A DNA stretch of 64,000 nucleotides from JABFRJ01 sp963847145 (GTDB lineage Bacteria; Pseudomonadota; Alphaproteobacteria; Rhizobiales; Hyphomicrobiaceae), in NCBI GenBank assembly GCA_963847145.1, contig CAWJYN010000007.1, positions 62,001 to 126,000 on the forward strand. Reading direction: 5' to 3'. Positions 1 to 10,862 of this stretch are shown piece by piece. A model generated the notes under the pieces. The model did not search any database. It had not been told where the DNA came from and was given only the letters and a program-made list of their open reading frames with translations. Position 1 is the stretch's first letter. Each line of letters starts with the position of its first letter. The position numbers and the translations under genes were made by a program.

Positions 1-575
<575 letters not shown>

Positions 576-579
<4 letters not shown>

Positions 580-1727
580 CGGTTGCGCTCCGTCTTCACG
601 TAGACCTTCTGACGTTTGAATGTCGCCTTCTTGTAGAGTGGGAACATCTGGAAGAAGAGCTTGATCTTGAGCCAGCGGCCATACAGACCGTACGGCTCAA
701 AGAGAATGAACAGCATGATGATGACGCCATAAATGAGCCCTTTGAGGCCGGCGGTGGAGGCAAGCGCGGCGGTTGTCTCTTCAATGCCTTTGACGCGGGC
801 CACGCCGGCGCCAAACAGTCCGGCAATTGAACTGACAAACCCCGGCACATCGTCCTTGAGCCAGGTCAGCAATGGATCGATCATGACGATGAACATGGCG
901 CCGAGGATCGCGCCGTGCAGCCCGAGCGCGCCGCCGATGATGATCACCATGATAAACTCGATGGAGAGCGCGAGGGTGAACATCTCGGGTGAGATAAAGC
1001 TGAGCTTATGGGCGTAGAGAACGCCGGCAAAGCCCGTAAGCGCCGCACTCAGGCCGAAGGCGCGAACTTTGGTGGCGGCGACGTCAACACCCATGCTGCG
1101 CGCGGCGGTTTCACTATCGCGCACGGCAATAAATGCGCGGCCGGTCGGCGAGCGCATCAGATTGAGTGTGAGGATGATCGCGATCACGAGCACCGCGAGG
1201 CAGAGATAGTAGAAGTAATCGCTGCCGCGGTTGATTTCGTTGCCGAACAGCTCCAGCGATTTCACCCGCATGCCTTCGTTGCCGTGCGTCACGCTCTCCC
1301 AGCGGGCGAGGATCTCTTCGACGATGAATGAAAACGAGATCGTCGCGATCAGAAGGTAGATGCCATGCAGCCGCAGTGCGGGGAAACCAACCAGCACGCC
1401 GACAAGGCCCGTGAGCAGGCCTGCAAGCGGGAAATAGATCGAGAAGGGCACGCCTTTGGTTTGCAGGAAGCCCGCCGTGTAGGCGCCGATCGCCAGGAAG
1501 GCGGCATGCCCGAGGGAGGCTTGGCCGGTGTAGCCGACGAGGATCATCAGCGAGACGCCGACGAGGGCGTAAATGAGCACAAAGGTGAATTGGCTCATGA
1601 CGTATGAGCTGAAGACCATCGGCGCGGCGATCATCGCCGCCAGCAGCGCCAGATACGACCACAGCTGTCCCGAGTGCTGGAACAGCCGGATGTCCTGGTC
1701 GTAGTTGGTCTTGAACAGAAAGCGCAT
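576..1727 (-). CDS. livM: Branched-chain amino acid ABC transporter permease LivM
   Basis: A 383-residue hydrophobic protein with about ten membrane segments and the LivM hallmark GYTGQASLGHAAFLAIGAYT at roughly residues 65-84. A later conserved stretch, GRAFIAVRDSETAARSMGVD, is the cytoplasmic loop that docks the ATPase. It forms half of the inner-membrane channel with LivH. Near the C-terminus there is an extra segment of about 35 residues rich in Ala and Gly before the last membrane helix, and a basic tail, both somewhat longer than in typical LivM. It is 30 bp downstream of livH and overlaps livG by 4 bp, so the three form one operon. Confidence 0.93.
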
Positions 1728-1757
1728 GTTGTTTTCAGTTTCCCAATACGCTTCGGT

Positions 1758-2633
1758 TCAGACTTTCTTGCGGCCGAGAGCGCCAAACAGCCCCTCCGGC
1801 TTCAAGAGCAGCACGGCCAGCAGGATGATGTAGGGGAAGACGTTCTTCCATCCCTCGGCCATGTAGAAACCAGCCAGTGTTTGCAGCACGCCGATGATAA
1901 CGCCACCCACGACGGCGCCGGGAATACTGCCGAAGCCGCCGAGGACCGCGGCCGGGAACGAGGCGAGGCCGAGGGCGAGGCCGACGTTGGAATGGATGAA
2001 GGTGATGGGTGCGAGCAGCACGCCGGCGCAGGCCGCGACCATGGCGCTGATGGCCCAGACGAGTGACACCACGCGCTTGACGGGGATGCCCATGTAGTAG
2101 GCCGCCAGCATGTTCTCACTGGTGCCGCGCATGGCGGTGCCGAGCCGTGTCTTATTGAAGAAAAGATAGAGCACGAGGCACAGCAGCAGCGTCGCGACGA
2201 TAACCGACAGCTTGTCGTGGGCTAAAACCAAGTCGCCCATCTGGACGACGCCGGTGCTGAAAGGCGTCTCGATCTTGAGGTCATCGGTGCCCCAGATCAT
2301 GCCCGCGATCGAGCGCAAAAAGATGCCGAGACCGATGGTGGCCATGACGATGGCGAACTGTGGGAAGCCGAGAATTGGGCGCACCAAGAGGCGTTCGGCG
2401 AGCATGCCGACCAGTGCCATGGCCAGCACCGAGAGTGCGAAACCGGCCCAGTAATTGAAGCCGAGCAGGCCGATGAAGGTATAGGCGAAAAAGCCGCCCA
2501 ACATCATGAGGTCGCCTTGGGCGAAATTCACGACTTCGGTCGTTTTGTAAATCAAAACGACGCCGAGCGCGATCAGCCCATAGACGCAGCCGAGCGCAAT
2601 GCCGCTCACGAGCTGCTGAATGAAATCCAGCAT
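1758..2633 (-). CDS. livH: Branched-chain amino acid ABC transporter permease LivH
   Basis: A 291-residue polytopic membrane protein of normal LivH length. The opening MLDFIQQLVSGIALGCVYGL and the motif VVNFAQGDLMMLGGFFAY are family hallmarks, and ENMLAAYYMGIPVKRV is the ATPase-coupling loop. A good ribosome site (GGAGGG) sits about ten bases upstream of the ATG. It is the first gene of the livHMG run visible here and is transcribed leftward. The substrate (leucine, isoleucine, valine, amides or another amino acid) cannot be read from the sequence. Confidence 0.93.
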   Translation of the reverse strand: MLDFIQQLVSGIALGCVYGLIALGVVLIYKTTEVVNFAQGDLMMLGGFFAYTFIGLLGFNYWAGFALSVLAMALVGMLAERLLVRPILGFPQFAIVMATIGLGIFLRSIAGMIWGTDDLKIETPFSTGVVQMGDLVLAHDKLSVIVATLLLCLVLYLFFNKTRLGTAMRGTSENMLAAYYMGIPVKRVVSLVWAISAMVAACAGVLLAPITFIHSNVGLALGLASFPAAVLGGFGSIPGAVVGGVIIGVLQTLAGFYMAEGWKNVFPYIILLAVLLLKPEGLFGALGRKKV

Positions 2634-2746
2634 GCCGTCCTAGTCCCTCCCCGGACAATCACCCCCGCAGCTCTGACGGCCGCGCATGGACGATGTGCAT
2701 TACGCGTATAGGCCCCTGCTCTGTCAATGCTTCACCGTGGCGAAGC

Positions 2747-4920
2747 TTATGCCGCACGGATGTTGGGTTGAACATAGAAGCTGCGTCCGCCGGCGGCCAT
2801 GTCGCGCAGAAGTTTGGGCGGGCTAAAGCGCGGCCCGAGTTGCTGGGCGAGGATGTCACACTGGCGGACGAATTCAGCCGCACCAATGGTGTCGATCAGT
2901 GACAACGGTCCGCCGCTCCATGGCGCAAAGCCCCAACCAAGGATGGCACCGATGTCGGCATCCTCCGGCGCGGTGACGACGTTTTCTTCGTAGCAGCGGG
3001 CAGCTTCAAGAGCCTGTATGTAAAGGAAGCGTGTCTTCAAGTCGCCGACCGTTGGTTGCTCAGTTGCTGGTTTTGCCAGCCCCGATAGGCCTGACCAGAG
3101 GCGCTTTTTCTCGCCTTCGGGATATTCATAGAAACCTTTGCCGGCTTTTTTCCCGACGCGGCCGAGTTCGTTGACCATCTTGGCGATGATGGCATCGGAG
3201 GCGGCAGGGCGGTAGGCGTCGCCAAGGTCCTTTTTGGTCTGCATGCCGACTTTGTACATGAGGTCGATGGCCACTTCGTCGGAGAGCGCAAGAGGTGCCA
3301 TGGGCATGCCCGTCATGCGGCCCGCGTTCTCGATGAGTGCTGGCGCGATGCCTTCCGACAGCATGGTGACGCCTTCGCGCGTGTAAGTACCGAAGACACG
3401 GGAAGTATAGAAGCCACGGCTATCGTTGACGACAATCGGCGTTTTCTTGATGCGCTTGACGTAGTCCATGGCGACAGCAAGCGTCGCGTCAGAGGTCGCC
3501 TTGCCGCGGATGATCTCCACGAGCTGCATCTTGTCGACGGGCGAGAAGAAGTGGACGCCGATGAAGGTCGGTGCGTCGCGCCAGGCTTCCGCAAGGCCGG
3601 TGATGGGCAGCGTCGAGGTGTTGGATGCGAACACCGCGCGCGGCGGGAGGACTGCTGCGGCGCGCTTGGTGACTTCGGCCTTGATGCCGCGATCTTCGAA
3701 CACGGCTTCGATGACGAGATCGCAACCGGCGAGGCCGTCATAGCTGGTTGTCGGCGTGATGCGGGCGAGCAGCTGCGCTTTCTTTTCAGGCGTCGAGCGG
3801 CCCTTGGCGATGGCACCATCAAGCAGCTTTTCGGAATAGCCTTTGCCTTTCTGCGCGCTGGCGTCGGTGCTGTCGATCAGGATGACATCGAGCCCGGCTG
3901 CGGCGGAAACGTAGGCGATGCCGGCGCCCATCATGCCGGCACCGAGGATGGCGATTTTCTGAAGCGGGGTGTCTGGTGCGCCTTTGGGGCGCGAGGCAAG
4001 CTTTTGCGCGCGTTGCATATTGATAAACAGCGAGCGGATCATGTTGCGCGAGGCGGGGTTCTGCATCAGCTCGGCCATGTAGCGCGCTTCGATGCGGAGC
4101 GCGGCATCGATAGGCACCTGCAGGCCCTCGTAGACACAGGAGAGGATGGCCTTGGGGGCGGGGTAATTGCCCATGGTCTTGGCGCTGACCATGGCGTTGG
4201 CGCCGGCAAAGATCTGCGTGCCGCCGGGCGTCGAGGGCGCGCCGCCGGGCACTTTGTAGTCCTTTTCGTCCCAGGGCTGCACGGCCTTACCGCCGCCGAG
4301 GATGTAGGCTTTGGCTTCTTTGATAAGTTCGGCGGCGGGGACCACTTCATGCACGAGGCCGGCTTTCAGCGCTGATTTTGGATCGAGCGATTTGCCTTCG
4401 AGCAGCAGGGGGAGCGCGCCCATGGCACCCATGAGACGGGGGATACGTTGCGTGCCGCCGCCGCCGGGCAGCAGGCCTACCTTGACTTCGGGCTGGCCGA
4501 TCTGGATTTTCGGATCATCTACGACGACGCGATAATGGCACATGAGGCAGATTTCGAAGCCGCCGCCGAGGGCGGTGCCGTTGATCGCGGCGACAAACGG
4601 CTTTCCAGATTTTTCAACTTTGCGCGTAAAATTCGCATTGTCGTTGAAGAAGTCGAAGATGGTCTTGGAGCGTTGTTCGGCTGTCATACCGGCGCCAGCG
4701 CTGAGGTCTTCCATCATCGACAGATCAGCGCCAGCGATGAAGGCAGGCTTGCCGGACGTGATGACCACGCCTTTGACAGTGGGTCGGCGATAGCGGCCAG
4801 GCAGGCGGCTTTGAACTCGCTGTCGGACGCCTGCGAGATGACGTTCATGCTGCGGCCCGGCATGTCCCAGGTCAGCGTGACAATGCCGTCGGAGTCTTTG
4901 GTTGAGGTGATGTTGCTCAT
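2747..4920 (-). CDS. fadJ: Bifunctional enoyl-CoA hydratase/3-hydroxyacyl-CoA dehydrogenase (FadJ-like), with apparent one-base frameshift
   Basis: About 724 residues once the frame is repaired. The enoyl-CoA hydratase half comes first (GTALGGGFEICLM oxyanion loop; catalytic-type Glu in IGQPEVKVGLLPGGGG). The NAD-binding half follows (GAGMMGAGIAY; ASNTSTLPI; GVHFFSPVDKMQLVEII). It would catalyse steps two and three of beta-oxidation. The natural start is the ATG at 4920 (MSNITSTKDSDG). That frame breaks after ...AAIADP, and the next frame continues ...TVKGVVITSGKPAF, so one base appears to be missing at the G run at 4782-4784. Everything downstream is intact and conserved. It pairs with the thiolase 680 bp upstream. 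Sequencing error or a very recent mutation are both possible. Confidence 0.85.
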
Positions 4921-4972
4921 GGGGCAAACAACTTTCGCGTATCTGGGCTTCGGGATCGGTTGCATCGGCGCC

Positions 4973-5555
4973 TCAGACCGCGAGGCGGCTTCCGTCGTAG
5001 AGTTCTTTTACGGGGACGGCGAAGCCGAGGCATTCGAGGATCAGTTTCGCCTTGATATCAATTTGTTCCGGCGCATCGGCCATGTGCCGTCCGCTTGAAG
5101 TCGCAATAGTTTCACGTCGCGCTTGGTCGAGCCGACAGAAGAATCTCAAGGATCGAGGGATCGTATGTGTAGGCCCTGACGTTCGGTCCAAGTATTCGCC
5201 TTGATGCACCGAGACAAGATTTCGATGGCGAGCACTGGCTCATGCACGAGGCGATTCGTCGGCATCGATAAAGATGCACGTCGACGGAAAGCTCGGGAAC
5301 GCGGAAAATTGCTATTCGCAAAGACGCGAACGGCCTGAACCCTCAGGCGCCCACAACTGTGCATTTCAGTCCCTTCGCGATGCTGATGCCGACGCAGCAA
5401 ATAGCCGATCGGAATCTGAATGGCGCCGAATGTGTCTCGACGCCGGCGCCAATTCGCACGCAGGTTCCGTCGACGAGTTCGAAGATGCGGTCGGTGCCAT
5501 CGCCCTCCCACGCCAGGAACTCATTGGCAGTCATTTCGGCCGGTGGTTCGTCCAC
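4973..5555 (-). pseudogene. Decayed Uma2-family (DUF820) endonuclease-like gene
   Basis: Fragments of a Uma2 protein occur in order but in different frames. The N-terminus is MTANEFLAWEGDG..RIFELVDGT (from 5555). The middle pieces are PVLAIEILS and VRAYTYDPSILEIL. The C-terminal piece is LECLGFAVPVKELYDGSRL, ending at 4973. The fragments line up with the intact Uma2 protein at 10233-10817 (MTAKQFQAWAGDG.., LLIEILSPT, VWAYTTIPGLKEIL, LKAVYDGTHLA). At least two or three frame changes are needed, so this is a dead copy, not one sequencing error. It separates the thiolase from the fadJ-like gene. Confidence 0.75.
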
Positions 5556-5596
5556 CCTCTTGCGTCGAACGCATCAGCCATTGCACGCCTCTCGCC

Positions 5597-6805
<1,209 letters not shown>

Positions 6806-6860
6806 GGGAAAGCTCCTTCGCGTGTCTTGGTCGGGACTTGCAATGTCGGGTCTTACAACG

Positions 6861-7550
6861 TCAATTGGCGGCACTTGTTTTTGTCAGCTTGCGGCTGTGC
6901 GGGCGGCGGGCCGCAGTCAGTCCGAAGGCCGCAATGTAGGCATCCGCCAACTTAGCGGCCATCTCCTCAATGTCCATGGTCCGCTTTTGGCGCTGGACGA
7001 TGGCCGTCCAAGCGATCTGTTCGATGCCGCCGTAGAACATGTCGCGCATCACTGGCGGCGCAAGCGCGAGCGGCGCAGTGGGCGCATGCCAGCGGTCGAG
7101 AAACAGCAGGAATTGCCCGGAGAACCGCCGCAAGGCGTCACGGGCGCGGCTTTTGCCATAACCCTCCGCCGCTTTCACTTCGCGCAGCCAGATGCGGTAA
7201 AGTTCCGGCGCGGACACCATGTCCCGGATTTGATGGGCGATCAGCTGGCGCAGACCGTCCTTGAGGGACGTCGCGGTGTCTGTGATGGCCGCGGCGCCGG
7301 CGATGTTGCGCTCAAGCGACGTCAGGCCCACGCTCAGTACGAGATCAGATTTGTCGCGGAAGTAGTTATAAAGTGTGCCCTCGGACAGGCCAGCAGCGGC
7401 GGCAACATCGGCCATCGAGACGCGCTCATAGCCGCGCGCGGCATACATGCGGCTGGCCACTTCGAGGATGCCAGCCTCACGTGCACCCCATTGGCCGACA
7501 GCGCGCGGTTCCGGGCGCGTCCTCTCCGATTTTGCTGCACGCAACGCCAT
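6861..7550 (-). CDS. TetR/AcrR family transcriptional regulator
   Basis: A 229-residue repressor starting at the ATG at 7550 (MALRAAKSERTRPEP). The N-terminal helix-turn-helix is at about residues 46-70 (MADVAAAAGLSEGTLYNYFRDKSDL), the TetR_N signature. The C-terminal ligand-binding part is not diagnostic. It is divergent from the SDR/carboxylase operon and lies upstream of the thiolase/fadJ genes. By position it is the likely repressor of one or both operons, with an acyl-CoA as probable inducer. A 14-bp palindrome and repeated TCTTAC half-sites surround it. The TetR-type AtuR plays the same role in the acyclic terpene cluster; this parallel is inference. Confidence 0.9.
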   Translation of the reverse strand: MALRAAKSERTRPEPRAVGQWGAREAGILEVASRMYAARGYERVSMADVAAAAGLSEGTLYNYFRDKSDLVLSVGLTSLERNIAGAAAITDTATSLKDGLRQLIAHQIRDMVSAPELYRIWLREVKAAEGYGKSRARDALRRFSGQFLLFLDRWHAPTAPLALAPPVMRDMFYGGIEQIAWTAIVQRQKRTMDIEEMAAKLADAYIAAFGLTAARRPHSRKLTKTSAAN

Positions 7551-7656
7551 TGATGGGTCTGATCCGCATTGACACCAGTGCCAAGTCTGCGTCATCTTCG
7601 AAACTGAGGCAACCTCAAAATCTTACACCTCTCCGAAATGTGGAGCGCAGACGACG

Positions 7657-8544
7657 GTGAGTGATCTGACAAGTAAGACGTCTTACGCCTCCGTGTTCCG
7701 GCCAGGACTGTTTGCAGGCCGCGTCGCGATTGTAACCGGCGGTGGCAGTGGCATCGGGCGTTGCACAGCACATGAGCTGGCGTCGCTTGGAGCGCGGGTC
7801 GCGCTGGTGGGGCGCAAACAGGCGAAACTCGATGTTGTGGCCGCAGAGATCGCGGCTGCAGGCGGTGACGCCGCCGGATTTACGTGTGACATTCGCGAAG
7901 AGACACAGGTCGCTGCCGTTATTGCTGCGATCTTGATGAAATTCGGCCGCGTTGACCAGCTGGTGAACAATGCCGGTGGGCAGTTTGCGGCACCGCTCGA
8001 AATGATCAATCAGAAAGGTTGGGAGACGGTCGTGCGGACCAACCTGACAGGCGGTTTTCTTGTTGCGCGCGAATGCTACACACAGTGGATGAAGGCCCAT
8101 GGTGGCGCGATCGTCAACATCGTCGCCGACATGTGGATGGGCATGCCGGCGATGGGGCACTCCGGTGCCGCGCGGGCCGGGATGGTCAATTTCACCGAGA
8201 CCGCGGCGCTGGAGTGGTCGGGCTCCAACGTGCGCGTGAATGCGGTGGCACCTGGCTGGATCGCGTCGTCCGGCATGGATCAATACCCACCCGAGATGGG
8301 CGCGCGCATTCGCGCACTCAAAGATATCGCGCCGCTCGGACGCATGGGGACCGAGAGCGAGACCGCAGCGGCCATCGTCTTCTTGCTCTCCGATGGTGCC
8401 GCATACATTTCCGGATCCACCCTGCGTGTCGATGGCGCAGCGCCCAACGCAAAAATTAGCCGGCCACAGCCGCCGAACAAAAATCCGGCGCCAGAATACA
8501 ATGGCTTCCAGCTGGCGACGAAGCCAAAGGTCCTCGGCGACTGA
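7657..8544 (+). CDS. SDR family oxidoreductase, trans-2-enoyl-CoA reductase (PECR)-like
   Basis: A 295-residue Rossmann protein with TGGGSGIG at residues 27-34 and NNAGG. Where classical SDRs have Tyr-x-x-x-Lys it reads GHSGAARAGMVNFTETAALEW, the pattern of the peroxisomal trans-2-enoyl-CoA reductase and dienoyl-CoA reductase branch. It probably reduces or oxidises an acyl-CoA thioester. The GTG at 7657 is preceded by GGAG at 7642-7645, and homologues carry the SxxSVFRPGLF lead seen here. It is the first gene of the plus-strand operon, 18 bp before the carboxylase beta gene. In the Atu cluster an SDR (AtuB) sits in the same place. Confidence 0.82.
   Translation: MSDLTSKTSYASVFRPGLFAGRVAIVTGGGSGIGRCTAHELASLGARVALVGRKQAKLDVVAAEIAAAGGDAAGFTCDIREETQVAAVIAAILMKFGRVDQLVNNAGGQFAAPLEMINQKGWETVVRTNLTGGFLVARECYTQWMKAHGGAIVNIVADMWMGMPAMGHSGAARAGMVNFTETAALEWSGSNVRVNAVAPGWIASSGMDQYPPEMGARIRALKDIAPLGRMGTESETAAAIVFLLSDGAAYISGSTLRVDGAAPNAKISRPQPPNKNPAPEYNGFQLATKPKVLGD
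7673..7686. promoter_or_regulatory. Perfect 14-bp palindrome GTAAGACGTCTTAC, candidate TetR operator
   Basis: The palindrome lies 17 bases after the GTG start chosen for the SDR gene and about 125 bp from the divergent tetR start. TCTTAC also occurs at 7621-7626 in the divergent spacer and at 6851-6856 upstream of the thiolase. TetR proteins bind such short palindromes. Its location just inside the coding region is compatible with roadblock repression. Binding is not shown by the sequence. Confidence 0.4.
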
Positions 8545-8562
8545 GCAGAAAGCACTTCCGCG

Positions 8563-10182
8563 ATGCCCGCAATTGACAGCCGGATTGATACAAATTCCGA
8601 AGGGTTCCGCAAGAACCGCGATGACATGCTGGCGCTGATCGCCGGTTTCCGCGAGATCGAAGCGCGGGTGCGTGCGCAATCCGACGGCAAAGCGGCGTTG
8701 TTTGCCAAGCGCAAACAATTGCTGCCGCGGGAGCGGGTGTCCTTGCTGCTGGACCGGGACGCGCCGTGGCTGGAGCTGTCCACGCTCGCCGGGCTCAAAA
8801 TGCATGACGATGACGGCGCCGAAGGGGTGCAGGGCGGCGGTGGTATCTGTGGCATCGGGACGGTGGCAGGCGTCAGATGTTTGGTGACGGCGTCCGACAG
8901 TGCGATTAAGGGCGGCACGACGGCACCGATGGGTTTGAAGAAGAACCTGCGCGCCCAGGAAATCGCACGGGAGAACAAGCTGCCCATCGTGCGGCTGGTC
9001 GAAAGCGGCGGCGCAAACCTACTCTATCAAGCGGAAATTTTTGTCGAGGGCGGACGCGGGTTTGCCAATCAGGCGCGCATGTCGGCCGAGGGAATTCCGC
9101 AAGTGACCGTCGTGCACGGCTCGTCAACAGCCGGCGGAGCCTATCTGCCGGGGCTGTCTGATTATGTGATCCTGGTGCGCGGCAAGGCGAAGGTGTTTCT
9201 GGCTGGTCCACCCCTCTTGAAGGCCGCAACTGGCGAGATCGCGACCGACGAAGACCTGGGCGGCGCAGAGATGCACGCCACCAAGTCGGGCCTCGGCGAG
9301 TATCTGGCCGAAGACGACGCCGATGGTGTCCGGTTGGCGCGCGAGGTGATGGGACGGCTCAATTGGAATGCACGGCTGCCCGTGCAACGCGACGTGACCT
9401 GGAAAGAGCCACGCTATCCGGCGGAAGAACTCGCGGGTCTCGTGCCGGCGGACTATCGCAAGCCTTATGACGTGCGCGAGGTGATCGCGCGGCTGGTCGA
9501 TGACAGCGATTTTCTGGATTTCAAGGAACTGTATGGCGTGCACACGGTGTGCGGGCACGCCAGCATCGAAGGGCATCCGCTTGGCCTCATCGGGAACAAT
9601 GGGCCGATCGATGCGGATGGAGCGACCAAAGCCGCGCAATTCATCCAGTTGTGCTGTCAGTCCAACATCCCGATCCTCTACCTGCAGAACACTACAGGCT
9701 ACATGGTGGGGCGCGAGGCCGAGCAAGCCGGCATCATCAAGCACGGCTCGAAGATGATTCAGGCGGTCTCGAACGCCACGGTCCCGCAGTTGACCTTGCA
9801 CATTGGCGCGTCGTTCGGGGCGGGGAACTATGGCATGTGCGGCCGTTCGTTCGATCCGCGCTTTATCTTCGCTTGGCCAAACAACCGCGTGGCGGTGATG
9901 GGTGGCGCGCAAGCAGCCAAAGTCATGTCGATCGTGACGGAAGAGAAGTCGAAGCGCGAGGGCAAGCCCGTTGATCGCGCGATGCTGGATAAGATGGAAG
10001 CTGGCATCGTCAAGCGCATGGATGGCGAGAGCGCAGCGCTGTTCGCCACCGCGCGGTTGTGGGACGATGGCATCATTGATCCACGTGACAGCCGGCGTGT
10101 GCTGGCGATGTGCCTGTCGATCTGCCGCGAGGCGGCGATCAGACCGCTCAAGTACACGACATTTGGTGTGGGGCGGTTCTAA
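8563..10182 (+). CDS. Acyl-CoA carboxylase beta subunit (carboxyltransferase), geranyl-CoA carboxylase AtuC-like
   Basis: A 539-residue carboxyltransferase of the methylcrotonyl/geranyl-CoA carboxylase type. It has two crotonase-like halves: LPIVRLVESGGANL and GSSTAGGAYLPGLSDYVI in the first, and IGNNGPIDADGATKAAQFIQLC and HIGASFGAGNYGMCGR in the second. With the biotin-carrying subunit at 12877-14838 it would carboxylate a branched enoyl-CoA. Methylcrotonyl-CoA (leucine route) and geranyl-CoA (terpene route) carboxylases are close relatives. I favour the AtuC side because the surrounding order SDR-CT-ACAD-ECH-BC matches atuB-F and no isovaleryl-CoA or HMG-CoA lyase gene is present. Confidence 0.85.
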   Translation: MPAIDSRIDTNSEGFRKNRDDMLALIAGFREIEARVRAQSDGKAALFAKRKQLLPRERVSLLLDRDAPWLELSTLAGLKMHDDDGAEGVQGGGGICGIGTVAGVRCLVTASDSAIKGGTTAPMGLKKNLRAQEIARENKLPIVRLVESGGANLLYQAEIFVEGGRGFANQARMSAEGIPQVTVVHGSSTAGGAYLPGLSDYVILVRGKAKVFLAGPPLLKAATGEIATDEDLGGAEMHATKSGLGEYLAEDDADGVRLAREVMGRLNWNARLPVQRDVTWKEPRYPAEELAGLVPADYRKPYDVREVIARLVDDSDFLDFKELYGVHTVCGHASIEGHPLGLIGNNGPIDADGATKAAQFIQLCCQSNIPILYLQNTTGYMVGREAEQAGIIKHGSKMIQAVSNATVPQLTLHIGASFGAGNYGMCGRSFDPRFIFAWPNNRVAVMGGAQAAKVMSIVTEEKSKREGKPVDRAMLDKMEAGIVKRMDGESAALFATARLWDDGIIDPRDSRRVLAMCLSICREAAIRPLKYTTFGVGRF

Positions 10183-10232
10183 GGGCAGTCTGAAAGTGCT
10201 AACTTTCAGCAAGTTTGCTAGTAGAGGACACG

Positions 10233-10817
10233 ATGGGTACAGCGCAGCGTAAACCGCCCGAACAGATGACAGCCAAGCAGTTCCAGGCCTGGGCCGGTGA
10301 CGGCATCGGCGGCCGTTACCAACTCATCGACGGCGAAGTTCGGGCCATGTCGCCAGCCAGCACGACACATGGAACCATCCAGGGTGAACTTTACCGATTG
10401 ATCGGAAACCACTTGAAGGCGAGCCGGTCGAAGTGCCGGGCATTGGTCGAGCCGGCGGTCGAAGTGCGGATTCGCTCGGATGTCAATCTTCGCGTTCCTG
10501 ACATCGGCGTGACCTGCATCCCGGACAAGCCGAAACAGGTCGCCATGCCCGATCCACTCCTGCTGATCGAGATCCTGTCACCCACCAACATCTCCGACAC
10601 CTGGAAGAACGTCTGGGCCTACACGACAATTCCAGGCCTGAAGGAAATCCTGATCGTTCATTCGACACGGATCGCCGCGGAGCACCTGCTTAGACAGCCG
10701 GACGGCTCATGGCCCGAGACGACAACAAAACTTGGTGCACGAGGCGCGCTCGACCTTTCGTCGATCAGTTTCAAGGCGCGTCTGAAAGCCGTCTACGACG
10801 GCACCCATCTGGCTTGA
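10233..10817 (+). CDS. Uma2-family (DUF820) PD-(D/E)XK-like protein
   Basis: A 194-residue protein starting at the ATG at 10233, just after an AGAGGA site. Uma2 features are EQMTAKQFQAWAGDGIGGRYQLIDGE at the start, RVPDIGVTC and LLLIEILSPTN (the acidic residues of a restriction-endonuclease-like core), then VWAYTTIPGLKEILIV and the end LKAVYDGTHLA. The family is common in cyanobacteria and some soil bacteria, and its biological role is unsettled. It is a stranger inside an otherwise metabolic operon (50 bp after the carboxylase, 45 bp before the dehydrogenase). A decayed relative lies at 4973-5555 in the other fatty-acid operon. Confidence 0.85.
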   Translation: MGTAQRKPPEQMTAKQFQAWAGDGIGGRYQLIDGEVRAMSPASTTHGTIQGELYRLIGNHLKASRSKCRALVEPAVEVRIRSDVNLRVPDIGVTCIPDKPKQVAMPDPLLLIEILSPTNISDTWKNVWAYTTIPGLKEILIVHSTRIAAEHLLRQPDGSWPETTTKLGARGALDLSSISFKARLKAVYDGTHLA

Positions 10818-10862
10818 ACCACAAACCTCCCGTTGCAATTACCGAAGACCTTTGAGGAACTC

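Noticed and set aside
10833..10862. TTG start for the AtuD-like acyl-CoA dehydrogenase
   Set aside because: The ATG at 10863 has GAGGA directly upstream and homologues begin MxFTPEH.
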